Below are positions 12,643-24,800 of a stretch of DNA of 64,000 bases, in pieces. The stretch comes from Desmodesmus armatus (lineage: Eukaryota > Chlorophyta > Chlorophyceae > Sphaeropleales > Scenedesmaceae), in NCBI GenBank assembly GCA_007449985.2, contig VIIQ02000205.1:62001-126000 (forward strand), in the 5' to 3' direction. The notes under the pieces are model-generated. The model had not been told where the DNA came from. It made no database searches and worked only from the letters and a program-made list of their open reading frames with translations. Each line of letters begins with the position of its first letter. Position 1 is the first letter of the stretch. A program made the position numbers and the translations under genes.

Positions 12643-13216
12643 CTACTCAGCCAGAGGGCACCATACGCTGTAAGTAGCAGCCTTCCGCGACACACCAACA
12701 CACTGAGACGGTGCCTCGTCAGCATTCACCCAACCAGCCCGGCCCTTGCCATTGAACCTCTCATCACTCCTGCAGATCCTGGAGTACACAACAGACGGGA
12801 ATGTCTCGCCAGCCTGCGGCTGAATGGTTGGGCGAAGGCAGCGAGAGCTAAAATCAGCTTCTGCCCATAAAGCATCTTCGCATGCGACATCGCGGTCTGG
12901 GCAGTTGACGCAGGCACACTTGACTGGCATTTCTGAACCCATGGACTTGGTGTCCCCGTCTGCTGTTTTGTACAATTGGTCCATGCCAGCCCGAACCGAG
13001 TCATCGTCACGGGTGGCACCGGGTGGCAGGTTGAAGCAAGGAGATGTGGGGCATGCGATGTCACACCATGCCTGCATACCAAGCGTCGTGCCAGACACCC
13101 ATTGTTTGCCAAGCCCCGGCATGTCGACCAAGCCAGCACACAGGACGGCCGTCAAGTCCAGGGTGCATTGTTCACCCTCCGTGCACTGCCCTCCAGTAAC
13201 GGGGCGCCAGCCAGTG
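12643..13216 (-). pseudogene. 3' part of the Cys-rich secreted protein gene, cut off by a LINE
   Basis: This is the C-terminal coding part of the gene whose 5' part lies at 25429-26281. It contains Cys-rich blocks (CAGLVDMPGLG, CACVNCPD, YSRICRS) and ends in YSVWCPLAE plus a stop at 12643. Residues upstream of 13216 are LINE sequence. The segment 12683-13216 also occurs at 25429-25962, so only 12643-12682 is unique to this side. Comparison with the intact paralogue at 30401-31336, which ends YSVWCPAAG, shows that this is the original gene end. Confidence 0.8.
12683..13216 (-). repeat. 534-bp direct duplication flanking the LINE, left copy
   Basis: Matches 25429-25962 at a constant offset of 12,746 bases. 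It begins ttccgcgac and ends ccagccagtg. A 137-codon open frame inside it has the same translation in both copies. It is host-gene sequence, so it behaves as a very long target-site duplication. Confidence 0.9.
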
Positions 13217-14042
13217 AGTGAGTGAGTGACTACGCCTATGGAGAACCACGGGCGTAACATTAAGGCAAGAGGGGTGTGCATGTCTAGCATGCTAGACTAC
13301 CACACCCCCCACCTGACCCCTCCAGCCCGAGGGCATGGAGGGGGTGTGAAGTGTAAATCATCGCTTTTTGCGACGTTTCCTGTGGTCCGGCTCTGACCTG
13401 ACGAGGGGACGCTTTGTGCCTTGTTGGGCTGTACTGCGGCGGGTAGGCCTGGAGTGTTGCTTGTGTGGCCGTCGTCCCTTGTCGCGTTTGTAAGTAAGTA
13501 AGTAACTACGCCTATGGAAAACCACTGGCGTAACGTTAAGGCAAGAGGGGTGTGCATGTCTAGCATGCTAGACTACCACACCCCCCACCTGACCCCTCCA
13601 GCCCGAGGGCATGGAGGGGGTGTGAAGTGTAAATCATCGCTTTTTGCGACGTTTCCTGTGGTCCGGCTCTGACCTGACGAGGGGACGCTTTGTGCCTTGT
13701 TGGGCTGTACTGCGGCGGGTAGGCCTGGAGTGTTGCTTGTGTGGCCGTCGTCCCTTGTCGCGTTTGTAAGTAAGTAAGTAACTACGCCTATGGAAAACCA
13801 CTGGCGTAACGTTAAGGCAAGAGGGGTGTGCATGTCTAGCATGCTAGACTACCACACCCCCCACCTGACCCCTCCAGCCCGAGGGCATGGAGGGGGTGTG
13901 AAGTGTAAATCATCGCTTTTTGCGACGTTTCCTGTGGTCCGGCTCTGACCTGACGAGGGGACGCTTTGTGCCTTGTTGGGCTGTACTGCGGCGGGTAGGC
14001 CTGGAGTGTTGCTTGTGTGGCCGTCGTCCCTTGTCGCGTTTG
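13217..14042 (-). repeat. 276-bp tandem repeat at the LINE 3' end (3 copies)
   Basis: Units at 13217-13490, 13491-13766 and 13767-14042, period 276. Each unit contains the last ~43 codons of the endonuclease frame (basic tail ending HRKRRKKR), the 3' UTR with a 14-bp palindrome (tctagcatgctaga), and a TAAG/GTGA microsatellite as read on the plus strand. The outermost unit differs slightly and ends in GTGA instead of GTAA units. Only the innermost copy is joined to the full coding frame. Confidence 0.9.
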
Positions 14043-15641
14043 CCTTTCTTCCCTGGGCGCTTGTTGCGGCCCATGAGGATGGCTCTGCGTTGTGTCCAGA
14101 TTAGTTTGAGGTTGCGTACTGCTATGTGGTGTAGGCGTCGAGCTAGGGATGTGAGGGCGGAGCCGCCTACTCCGAGGTCGCGCATTTCTTTCAGGAAGGA
14201 CTCGTAGATTATACCTGATGCCCCTAGCAGCAGAGTGACGATGCGAACTGTGGCTGTGGGCTCGTGGGCCAAGATCAGTTCTTTCAGTGCGGCGTGTTGT
14301 GCCGCCGCTCTTTCTTGTTGCGGCATCGGGTCCGTGTCCCTGCAGTATTTAAATTCGACGACCCACTCGTTGTTGTCTGGGAAGTATTTCAGCATGATGA
14401 TGTCGGGAACGCTGTCCCGATATCCTTTAAGGGCCTCCGCAAGGTCGTGGCTGAACATGGACGGATTGTCCATGTGCCTCATGAAGCGGTGTGGCTGCAT
14501 GCCCTCCGGCACCTCTGATGGGGCCTTTCTTCTGGTGTAACCCACGCCTGACAAGAAGACATTTCCCGCTTCCTTGCCTCTGCTGATAGCTTCCAGAATT
14601 TCCGTGCCGGTGTCATTGTGGCGGCGCGTGTACGCGGCGGACAACTCCTTGCAGCCGCTGATGGCGTGGTGCCCTCCGTCTTCCTGTCCACAGAGCGGAC
14701 ACTGGTTGGTTGGCGCCTTGCCAATTTTGTGCAGTAGTCTGTTGGTAGGGAGCAGTCCCCAGCGGTATTGCAACACTAGTTTTCGAGTGTACCTGTCCAC
14801 CTTGGAGCTGGTCATGAATGCATGACTGGCTGGGTGATGTAGTTTGTCGGCCACGCTCCTCCAGCTGGAGGCATATATGCCATCTTTGGGCGCGCTGCCA
14901 AGCTTTGCACCTGCATGTGCCTCTTGTTTAAGGGCGGCTTGCAGGTCTGGCAGGGGTTTTGTGACTGTCACGGTGACGCCAGATGGCAGTTCCTTGTCTA
15001 CTTCCTTGTATGGCCAATACATCTGCATGCGCGAGTTACTCGGTACATCATATGTATGTGGGGGTGGAGCATCAGTAGGTAGTTCCCCGCGGGCCACCTG
15101 TACGGCGGTACCATCCGCCATCTCATTGCCTATTATGCCAGCGTGGCTCTTCACTTTCCAAAGGTGGATCGTACCAGGGTGATCCCGTACAGCATTGGCT
15201 AAGGCTTCAAGGACCTGCCGGTGCCGATGCTCTGTCAGGTCTTGAGGCCTAGAGATCATCTTGGCAAGTCCGTGCATGGATCCCAGACTGTCCGTGGCCA
15301 CATGTAGTGTGCCATCGACTCTGGTGTGTGTCGTGCCGAACTGAGTGAGGGCTACGTGTAGGGCTGCCAGTTCCGCCCTGCAGATTGTGTTGCACGTGGC
15401 GTCTGCTCCCTCGCCTTGCCAGGCGCAGTGCACTGCCAGGGTTTGGCTGTGCGCTCCGGGTACATGCACAGCCGCCCCAATGCCCGGTCCTTCCATATCC
15501 TGCCCTTTCACGTGGCTGCCATCCGTGTAAAGGAAAGCTTTCCAGTCGTGGGCAAGTGGTGGCGGGTTTGCTTGGGACCTGCGCAGTGATTGAGTTGCTG
15601 CTGAGTGTGCAAGCACCAGTTGTTCGTACTCAAGAGGGTCA
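13910..15641 (-). pseudogene. LINE RNase H and restriction-like endonuclease module
   Basis: The open frame runs to a stop at 13910 and covers about 568 codons from the Met at 15616. RNase H signature: YTDGSHVKGQ, then CRAELAALHVAL, VATDSLGSM and KVKSHAGIIGNEMADG. Next come a CCHC-type knuckle (CPLCGQEDGGHHAISGC) and a PD-(D/E)XK nuclease core (VPDIIMLKYFP...VVEFKYCRD). A Lys/Arg-rich tail follows. The frame is cut at its 5' end by the LTR element. With that element and one copy of its 5-bp target duplication removed, the frame continues directly into 20643-20668, where a Met lies just after the stop of the preceding module. RNase H removes RNA from the hybrid; the endonuclease nicks the target. 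Confidence 0.8.
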
Positions 15642-16120
15642 TGTAGTGATCAAGGCGGCTTGGGAGAGGCTCTGTTGGGAGAGCATCTTCCCCTGTGTTG
15701 AGTAGTTATCATGTTGGTGAGTATCTTGGGAGCATTCTGGCGTGTTGATGATGTGGGTCAGTCAGTTGACCCTTGGGACAGAGTGTGACAGTTATGTGGG
15801 TCAACTCTGTGAAGCTCATCAAAGGCTGGCGCCGTCTGGTGCTGGTCACCTAGTCGTCCCTAGTGGATTGGCTTGGTCAGTCATGCTTCCTTTTGTAAGT
15901 CACAGTACATGATCCATCCATGAAGCTTCCCTCTACAGAGTATGGCTTGAGTTGAGGCAGGACAGACTTCTCAAGGCCTATGCCAGTTTAGTCTAGTCTT
16001 TCAGTCCCCTCGTCGACTCCTGTGCCTATCATGAAAGGCTCACGCTTCCTATCACACAGAATCCATCAGGACACAGCCTGTCCAGCCTGTTCTCCAGAGA
16101 TCGAGGGGCTAAACAGTTCA
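15642..16120 (+). repeat. Left LTR (479 bp)
   Basis: Starts TGTAGTGATC and ends AACAGTTCA; matches the right LTR base for base as far as I can compare. Confidence 0.92.
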
Positions 16121-16121
16121 G

Positions 16122-16134
16122 TGGTAGCGGAGAC
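16122..16134 (+). other. Primer binding site, initiator-Met tRNA type
   Basis: TGGTAGCGGAGAC follows the left LTR after one base. The 3' ends of eukaryotic initiator-Met tRNAs, including CCA, are largely complementary to TGGTAGCAGAG-like sequence, as in many LTR elements. Confidence 0.6.
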
Positions 16135-19100
16135 ATGGCATTCGTTTGCTCTTCTATGGGCGAACGACGGGTGTTTGCTAGGCAGTTTCCCCTGCTGGCA
16201 AACGACGAAGCTGCTGGTGTGGGACAGCAGTACCGTTTCTGGAGGACAGCAATGCTCGACTGACCGATGGGACAAGTAAGGAGGACAAAGCGTCTGTGTG
16301 TCTTATAAGCAGCGCGTCTTCAAAGTGCAGCGCGTGCTCGGAGCTGCAGTGAAAAGGAGACAGTAACTGCCAGGAGCAGTATCAGCAAGCACAGTTGCAG
16401 TTGCTGGGTACAGTGGAAGAAAGCAAGTGCTGGAGGAGCATGTTGATTGCTACAGTGAGCTGCTGTCGGAATGATTTTGCTGCATGCCTCTACCTTCCAG
16501 GAGACTCTCCAGAATGAGCATTTCCCCTCCTGGGAGTAGGCAGTATTCTTGCACACATGAAGCAGTGAGGTGTTTCCCCCTGCCACGCAGTTATGTGTCT
16601 GTGTGTTGTGTCAGGTTCTGCCCCAGGTTGTAGTGTCACCTGCTGTTGAGCCTTGCCTTGCCTGAAGGCTTATGTCTGGGCTGGCTTGTGCTTCAGCCCT
16701 TCTGCCCTGACAGTGCATTTGGAAGGCAGCTACTGGGCTTGTCAGGCAGTGGTCTTGTCAGACCCATGCTTCCTTGTTCTTCTTGTTCCTGTGGTAGAGT
16801 GTTTGTGCTTTGTGCACGGCAGGCCTAAGCATTTTCAGCTGCGCATGCAAGCTACATGAGTGCAGAGCAGCGTCACATGCAGTGGTGTGGACTCACTTGT
16901 GCTATGTTGTGCTGTGCTGTTCTGTGCAAGATGTACCGCTGGGTTGCTGTGGTGTGTGGTAGTGGACCTGCACTGCAGGTGCGCAGAAAGCTTGTGTGGT
17001 TGTGTCTTTGGTGCAAGCAGCGCTGCTAGCAGTACGACGCTCAGCGTGATGTGTCCCTTGTGACGGTGGTCAGCATGTGCTGGTGCTTGGATGTTGGGTG
17101 TTCAGTGTGTGAGTTGTGTGTTTGGAGAATGCCTTGCTCTGACATGGGAGAGGAACACAGCACACAGGGAACTGCGTGTGAGATGCACAGTCCCTGATGT
17201 TGGATGAGACACTAGGTGGAGTTGCGTGAGCGAAGTACAGTTCTGCCTCCCTAGTTGTCCTTGTGGTGGTGCTGTAGTGTTCCAGTGGTGGCTCGTTGTG
17301 GTGTAGGCTAGTCCCCCGCAAGCTCAAGAGCCGTGTGTCAATCGGCAGTAGCATCAGGTCGCGCCTGGTGTATGAGGCTCACATGCATACCCTCGTAAGT
17401 CGCTGGCGCATGTGTCAAGTTATGGGGTTGCATTGTGGAGTGCTCTTGTTCAGCAAGTACCAGACTTTCCAGTGCATGGGCCCGTTCATGGCACACAGCG
17501 CATGACTCTTTGTGAGTGAGAGAAGCTCACCTGCTGGCCCCAGGTGTTTCTCTTGTCATGGCTGCAATATGTGCACGCACTCTCCTCAACGCCTTTACGG
17601 TCTATATCGGCGGGCATTGGTTGAATCCCGGTGTGGTGGAGGTACCGCCTGGTTGTCTGTGTGTTATTCTGCTGACCTGCGTGGTTGCACTGAGTCAGAG
17701 GTCCATGCTTGTGTGGCATTTGGCCCTGAGCATGTGGCAAGGTTGCTCATGCTGTGGTAGTGCTACTTACTTTGTGGGTGACCCCCAAGTTCTTGTGTGC
17801 ACTCCAGTATGTGGCAGAGAGGCATCTGCACCGTGAAAGTCTTGTTGGTGCAGGGGTGGTGTTTGTGAAGAAGCCCTATCCATGGTGTGTCTGTTACGAC
17901 CAATGAAGTGTGTTTTGTGTTCTGAAGCAGAAGCTCTGTGGGAGTTGTTCAGAGCGCTGGTTGTCATTGGCATGGGTGTTGTTGTGTGCTGATGTTGTCA
18001 GTTTCAGTGTGTGATGAAGGCTGCATCGGTGTGCCTGTAAGCCGTGGCAGCATTGTGATGCTGTATGTGTGATTCAGAGACCAGATTCTTGTGGTGTTCT
18101 GGTTTGAGGTTGTCAGTGCCATTGCATCGTGGCCGTTGAAGTCAAAGCAGGACAGCTGGAGCCCTCTTGCTGAGAAGCAATACACCGCCTGCAAGCATGG
18201 CTATGTCGGCTGCATGGTAGTTAAAGTTGTGTATGCTTACTGCTGTGGCGATCCCAGCAGGCTCAGTGTGTAGAGGACAGAGTTCAGCTACATGTTTGGT
18301 TGAAGCCCTTTGCTTGGTTACTTGACATGCCTTCAGTGTGCTGACGTGTGTAGACACAGGGAGGAGATTTGTGTTTGGCAGTCTTGTGGCTGCGTTTGGC
18401 TGCCGTGTGGAAGTGTACTCCGTGGTTGTGCATGTGAAGCAAGCCGTGATGCTAGCTTATGTGTCAAGAAGCTTCAGTGTTGCAGTAGTCCTAACGGACA
18501 ACAGTCAATGGCCAGGTGTACACTGTGAGTTTATCTGGCTGATGTGCATCAGTGGCGTGCTGCATCTTCAGGCATTGTGCACACGCTTGTGCAGACGCTG
18601 ATTGTTGCAGTGGCTAGAGTGCCAATGTGTTCCACGGTAGTATGGCTTATCATTTTCTGGTCCTAACAGGTTTGGGCTGTGAGTCACATGTCAGCCTATT
18701 TTTTTTGTGTTGTGCATGTTGGCGCAGTTGGCAAAGGCATCTGCCTTTTGGAGGAGCTCTTTGATAAGGTATTGTCGCGTGCTTGAGCTACCCTGTGCAG
18801 TCCTAGATTGCATGTTGACGTGGTGCGCGCAGTGGTGTGTTCAAAATTGGCAAGCAGTTGGGTGTGTGTGTGTTTTGTGCTTCGTTGCTGGTTTGTATTG
18901 TGAGCACAGGTACACTCAGTTTGGTTTTCAAGTTGTCTGCTGCAGAGCGACATCTGCCTCCTGCTGAGTGCTTTGCAGTTCCTGGTGCTGATATGCGAGC
19001 TTGTTCGTGCGGCTGTGCTCTTTAAGCGTGTCGCACTCTTGCAAGTACTAGGGATTTGTATCGGCGTTTTGTCGTCGTGTGTGACAGTCCGAGTGTGACA

Positions 19101-20158
19101 GTGCGGCGTGTTGGCCTAGCGCCCTGCCGCTTGTCCACTAAGCAACGCAAGTGTCGTCATCCCCGGTTTGCGCTGTGAGGTTCATGTTGTGTGTGTTGGC
19201 TACTTTGGCGATTTTTCCAGCGTGTTTGCAGGGTTGATGGTTGTACTTGTCGTGTGTCGATCGCACTTTGGCTTGGCTGGCGCGAGTCGCTGGATCGCGT
19301 GAGTGGCATCGACGAGCAGTAGCATCGCTCTTGTGACAGGAAGTAGCGCAATTGCATAGCCCTGTTGGGGTTGTGTGCTAGCGCTGTGCGTTTTGGTCGG
19401 TTCTTCTGCAGGTTGCACAATGGTGACAACTTTGTGGCTTGTTGCAGTCTTCAGAGCTATGCAGACTGCAGGTGTTGTTTGCTGTCAGGCAAGCCAGTAC
19501 CAGGTATATCTACTGTGGTGTTGTGTGCTTGTGCAAGGTTGTCAGTGGATGGTTTCTGGCAAGTGCATGTTTGCGCTCAATCTCAGCGCCTTGGAATGGT
19601 CCGATTCCTGAAGACGATGACTGTGTTGCGTGACTGCTTTGCACTGACGTGTAAGCAGCAGCAGCGGTGACAGTGTGTCAGGACATGGTGGCGATATCTT
19701 TGTGCGTACGCCATCTGTGATGAGGTCAATTGCGCAGTCAGTTGGCGCAAAGGTCTTGGTGCTGAGCAAGTATCCTTGTCGTGTTGTGACAGCTGAGCAG
19801 ATATCGATGCTGTTGGTTGGTCGAAGGTGTGGTAGGTGTTGGTGGACTGTATTTTGCAGAAGGCTAGGCATTCATCTTTCCTTTGCTTTCATGCGGGTTT
19901 CGATAGCTGTACCTGGAGGCCAGTGCGTGCCGAACAGCTCCATGCATCCTTTGTCCTTGCCTATGCCTTGTGGTGAGTTTGGGCAGTTGTTCGTTGCCGT
20001 TCAATGCATGTGTCACGGGTCGGTGGTCTGACACACTTGGTGTTACCCGCCCGTTCATCTGCATCCCTCCGACGTCTCTACTGTGTTGGTGAGTCTTCCC
20101 CTTGGCTCCGTTCTGCCGTCAGGCAACGAGGGCGTTGCCTTGGTGAGAGGGAGCCGCA

Positions 20159-20637
20159 TGTAGTGATCAAGGCGGCTTGGGAGAGGCTCTGTTGGGAGAG
20201 CATCTTCCCCTGTGTTGAGTAGTTATCATGTTGGTGAGTATCTTGGGAGCATTCTGGCGTGTTGATGATGTGGGTCAGTCAGTTGACCCTTGGGACAGAG
20301 TGTGACAGTTATGTGGGTCAACTCTGTGAAGCTCATCAAAGGCTGGCGCCGTCTGGTGCTGGTCACCTAGTCGTCCCTAGTGGATTGGCTTGGTCAGTCA
20401 TGCTTCCTTTTGTAAGTCACAGTACATGATCCATCCATGAAGCTTCCCTCTACAGAGTATGGCTTGAGTTGAGGCAGGACAGACTTCTCAAGGCCTATGC
20501 CAGTTTAGTCTAGTCTTTCAGTCCCCTCGTCGACTCCTGTGCCTATCATGAAAGGCTCACGCTTCCTATCACACAGAATCCATCAGGACACAGCCTGTCC
20601 AGCCTGTTCTCCAGAGATCGAGGGGCTAAACAGTTCA
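20159..20637 (+). repeat. Right LTR (479 bp)
   Basis: Same length and sequence as 15642-16120, followed by the GGTCA target duplication. The match implies recent insertion. Confidence 0.92.
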
Positions 20638-20668
20638 GGTCATCCGCAGAGTCCAGTCTGCGCATGTC

Positions 20669-21889
20669 TCATGTTTCTGAGTATCTAGCAGGGGTGTGAT
20701 ACGCCAAGGGACGGGGTAGGACTATGGCCAGGGTGTTGTCCGTGGGGCGTTTGCAGAAGCGTTTGCTGGCTTTCCTTGCCCACCTGGCAAGGGTTGCAGT
20801 GGCATCTTCATCCATGTATAGATCTTCAAGCTTGGTGAACTTGGCTCTTGGCTGCTTACTGGCGTTAGGTACTGCTTCAAGGGCCCCCCGAACTGCAGTT
20901 TGGAAGGTACGGTACCAAGAGGTTTCTTGACGCTGGTCACCGACTTTGAATGGGAAGTGCTCTGCAAATCCTGTTTGGTTGCCCACTGCTAGCATCCTGA
21001 ATTTCCACTTCAGGGTGCGGGGGCCTGCAAACGGCTGGCATCCCGGGGGGTCCAGCTGTATCATCTCCCTTCCAAAGGTACATACCGGGAGGCATACATC
21101 GTGGTTTCTGCGCACCAGTTGCATGTACGCTGCGTCGTCATCGGTGTCCACCCCGTCCCACGCAAAGAAGGTCGGGAGAATCAGCAGGGTGAGGGTGCTA
21201 TCGGTGGTGCTTTTAGCTGATCTGATGGCCCAATCTACGGCTTTAACCGCCATATGCACATCAAATTCCGGCACCGCAAGAGATGGGCCTGTCCAGCGGA
21301 CTGCGTACGCATCGTGATTGGCGCCGAACACCCGATCCCGGTGGTGTGCCGTCCAGTAGCTGGGCGTGCAGGGGTGGACGGTGAATGGGTTGCAGAAGCG
21401 CTCTTGTGTAAGCTTAGCTTGGCTCATGATTGTGTTCTTAAGCTGCTGGGGGAGGCCCCAGTGTTGAGCTTCAGTGGCCTTAGTGCCGGGCAGCTGGCGG
21501 TATCTCAAGGCAAGGCGGCGTAGTTCTTCTTAGAACGTACCAGCTTGCAGGGCTGCCATTGTGTCTGGGTGGTTGCTTTGCATGTATGTGAACGCGTCTT
21601 TCAGGCGGGCGACCACCTCAGGGCTGATCATGTGTTCACATCTGCCGTCTGTGCCATAGATGCAGCACAACTCTTTTGTCCTTATCTGGCCAGCCGAAGT
21701 GGCGTACTGCACTGGCCTCACACACGCACGGCAGCCCCCTCCACTGGCTCCATGCGTGTCGGGGGGGATATCTGCATGGGGGTTGATGGGGAGGGTGTGA
21801 AGTACTAGTTTCTTGCGGATTGCTTGGCCAATGGCCACATCGTACACTCTTTCAGCCGCAGGTGGAGTGACTCTTGGGCGTTGCTGCAT
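20669..21889 (-). pseudogene. LINE middle module, possible PCIF1-WW-like region
   Basis: One frame with a TAA at about 21530 and a closing TGA at 20669; the RNase H module continues in the same frame after that TGA. The 5' 85 bases overlap the RT frame in a different register. The upstream part has Cys residues (GGCRACVRPV, CCIYGTDGRCEHM). The downstream part has ERFCNPFTVHP, HHRDRVFGANHDAY, RWTGPSLAVPEF and LTLLILPTF. The spacing recalls the PCIF1-WW (m6Am methyltransferase-like) region of algal mobile-element proteins, but the catalytic NPPF motif is not present as such. That assignment is recall, not proof. Either the copy has decayed or the stops are bypassed. Confidence 0.45.
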
Positions 21890-24800
21890 GGTCTTTTGAC
21901 TTGACTGTCATCATGGACGTGTTGGGATGCAAGAAGCTCTTCCAATTCCCGCAGTGCCTGAGGTGTGGCGCTGGCGCGTATGGTGGGAATGGCCTCTGAG
22001 GCCTCCTTCCATTCCACTCTGTAGAGCTTGATGTCGTTAGGGAGGCTTTGTGCGGTGTATTGTTGCTCATGGCACTCCTTGCATGTGTAAGGTTCAGGTG
22101 TTTCAGCTGAGTCCTCACCATGCACCCGTTGGATGCATTCATTGTGATACCACCTGTCGCACGTTGTGCAGATCTTACAGGTTTGTTCTGTGGAGGTGGC
22201 TGGTCTTGCACAGTACTCGCATGGGCGCTGAGTGTCTAGACCGAACTGTTGTAGGTCAGCCGGCGTGGCTTCGCTCATGCAGTGGACTTTGTATCCTGAG
22301 GCTTGTTGAGTGGCAATCTGCCATCCTGGTTGCACACATGGAGCCCACTGCACGATGGCTTGTTGTTGGGTGCGAGAGGAGCAGAGTGCCTGCACAGAGG
22401 CAATTCTTTCCTCCGTAAAGGAGTACTTTGCTCCAAGCGCAGCCATGTGCTTTTGTGTTGGCGGGGGTTCTCCTGGTTGAGAAGGTCGGCGCGGGGCAGC
22501 TTTGCAGGCATTGGTGTAGAGGCGATAACCGGTGCACGTGCGGCGGCTCACTGGGGCGTCGGCAATTTCCACAGTGTGCCTGTATGTCTTTCCAGACGGC
22601 CCGCTTGCTTGTTCGAGGCTTCTTATGTATTCGACTGTAGTGTTGCGTGCTTGTAGTGCTTGGTGTTCTAGGTCTTGGTGCATCCCTGACAGGGCATGCA
22701 GGTCGGTGTGCGTTCCTGGGATGGGATTGTTCCACATGGTGCGATTGCCCGGCCAGTGTGCTTGCATATTCCGGTGGAAGTCACTGTGGAGGGGGCGGGA
22801 TTCTTGTTCGGGAGGTGCTCTGCATACCTCCGTCCACGGCACGCCTGTGCTGAGGTAGTGGGTGACTCGGCGCCATGCTGCGATGTGCTTGGGCTTTACC
22901 TTGTTCTTTACCATGATAGACACAATGGCAAGTGCTGGGAGGACGTTTATGCGTTTATGGCACAACATGTGCTCAACTGTGTTGATTCCCACAGAGTGCA
23001 GAACTTGTATGTCTGCCACGAGCCTGCGGTCCCATTCACTTGGCTCAGCTTCTAGCTTTGTGAGGCTTGCAGCAAGGGGTGCTAGGGCGTCCAGAGCTGC
23101 TTGCCTTCTGCCATCCTTTTTGAGGATGATCCTGGCCTTTTGCATGGCCAGGGCTTGTCTGACGCGCATACAGTAGCGTGAGACGTGGGGGAGCTGAGAG
23201 ACTGACAGCGCATCCGTAGCAGTGCACTGTCGTTGCATGAGGGCACAGGTGAGGCGGCCTAGGGGTCCTTCATCGTTCAGTGCGCGGGTCAGCCGCTGCG
23301 TACAGATGATGGTGTGTTCGACCTCTAGAGAGGGGCATCCCAGTCCTCCCTTTGCAGTATCCTCATGTGCACCAATGGTGGACATGCTGACCGACAGCCC
23401 GTGTGCTTGTTTGGCGATTTTGCAGAGAATGCCATCCAATTTCTTGATTTCCGGTGACGTGAATGGTGCCATTGTCAGTACATGTGAGACAGCGGCCCTT
23501 AAGCTGGACTTCAGAATGCGTAGTTTTTGGAATGGGCTGGCCCATGAGGTTTTCAGTGCGTTGGCTGCATTGGCCAGTTGTTCTACTGTTGCCTTGAATT
23601 GTGGTTTGTAGTCCAGGTTCATGGTGAGGAGTACCCCAAGGTGCCGGAATGGGGTTTTTGGGTGATGGTAAGTAATAGGCTTGCCTTGTACAGTTATGTG
23701 CCCTTCCAGTTGCTCCTTTAGGCGTTGGTCATCGTATGACTTGTTTGGTTGTGAGTGATGGAGTGCTCCTGTCACCGTTGTCTTCTTGTGGTTGACTACC
23801 AGGTGCCCCCAAGTTGTGTATGCAGAGAGCTTCTTGGCTTGGTGTTTCAGTTTTGCAAGGGATCCTGTGAGTGCGTTGAGATCGTCTGCATATGTGATGG
23901 AGCTGGTGTGGCGTTGGTCATCAGGAACTTGAGAGTCTTTCAGGCACCCTGGGACGTATCCATGCCTGCCGCTGTGCAGCCACCTCAATAGGGGTTCTAT
24001 ATATAGTATGAAAAGGAAGGGGGACAGGCTGTCCCCCTGAATTGTGCCCCTATCGATGGGGATGGGAGCCGTAGGGCCGTGCGGCGTTTGGAAGCGAGTT
24101 TGTGCCCCCATGTACAGGTCTTTCACCACCTCGATGGCGTCTGTAGGGAAGCCCAGGTCATAGAGGATGCATAACAGTTTGTCATGTGAGATGGTGTCAA
24201 ATGCTTCCGTCATGTCTGCTTGCAGCAAGTAGATGTCTTGTTTGTACCAGTAGGCGTCCTCCATGGCCATGACCATCATCTCAATTTGCTGTGCAGTGGA
24301 GCGCTTGCTCCTGAACCCGGTTTGTGATGCACTCAGCATGTTTTGTCTTTCGGCTCGGTCTGCCATGGCAAACGTGACCATGCGCGTCCAGACTTTGTAG
24401 ACCGTGATTTCCAGGCCAATTCTCCGATAGAAGTCGAGTTCAAGGGGAGTGCCTTTGTGTTTGTAGAGCATGATCGTCGTGCTCTCTTTCCGGGAGTCTG
24501 GCGTGAGCCCAGTTGTCCACATGAGCTTAATGATGTTGTGGAGTGCCTGCTTGCCTGAGGGTGGCAAGGCTTGCAGTAGTTCAGTGGCCACTCCATCCGG
24601 GCCTGCGGCTTTCCCTCTAGCCAGTGTTTTCAGGCATGTGTGGAAGGCCACTTCATCGTCGATGGCGTTGTACAACCAGCGCCTAGGGCCTGTGGGGAGA
24701 TTGTCTTTCATTGGGTCTCCGTCAGCAGAGAGTTCTGCTCTTTCCCATGGGTAGTTCCTTGGCGCTTCTTGGGGGAGGTACTTCCCTGTTTTTCCGTTGG

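Larger units (their letters stand above)
15642..20637 (+). mobile_element. Non-autonomous LTR retrotransposon nested in the LINE
   Basis: A 4,996-bp element bounded by two 479-bp LTRs (15642-16120 and 20159-20637). The LTRs begin TG, end CA and read the same throughout. A perfect 5-bp target duplication (GGTCA) lies at 15637-15641 and 20638-20642. One base after the left LTR, 16122-16134 reads TGGTAGCGGAGAC, close to an initiator-Met tRNA primer binding site. A purine-rich tract (gagaggga) precedes the right LTR. These set the orientation as plus. The 4,038-bp interior is GT-rich and has only short frames (none over about 120 codons) without gag, protease, RT or integrase motifs, so it is a LARD-like element needing a partner. 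It must be younger than the LINE. Confidence 0.9.

Noticed and set aside
13297..13842. Two identical 89-codon open frames
   Set aside because: They fall in the 276-bp LINE tail repeat, mostly 3' UTR plus the end of the endonuclease read in another register.
16121..20158. Many 60-120 codon frames in the LTR element interior as genes
   Set aside because: Short, overlapping, GT-biased, with no domain motifs.
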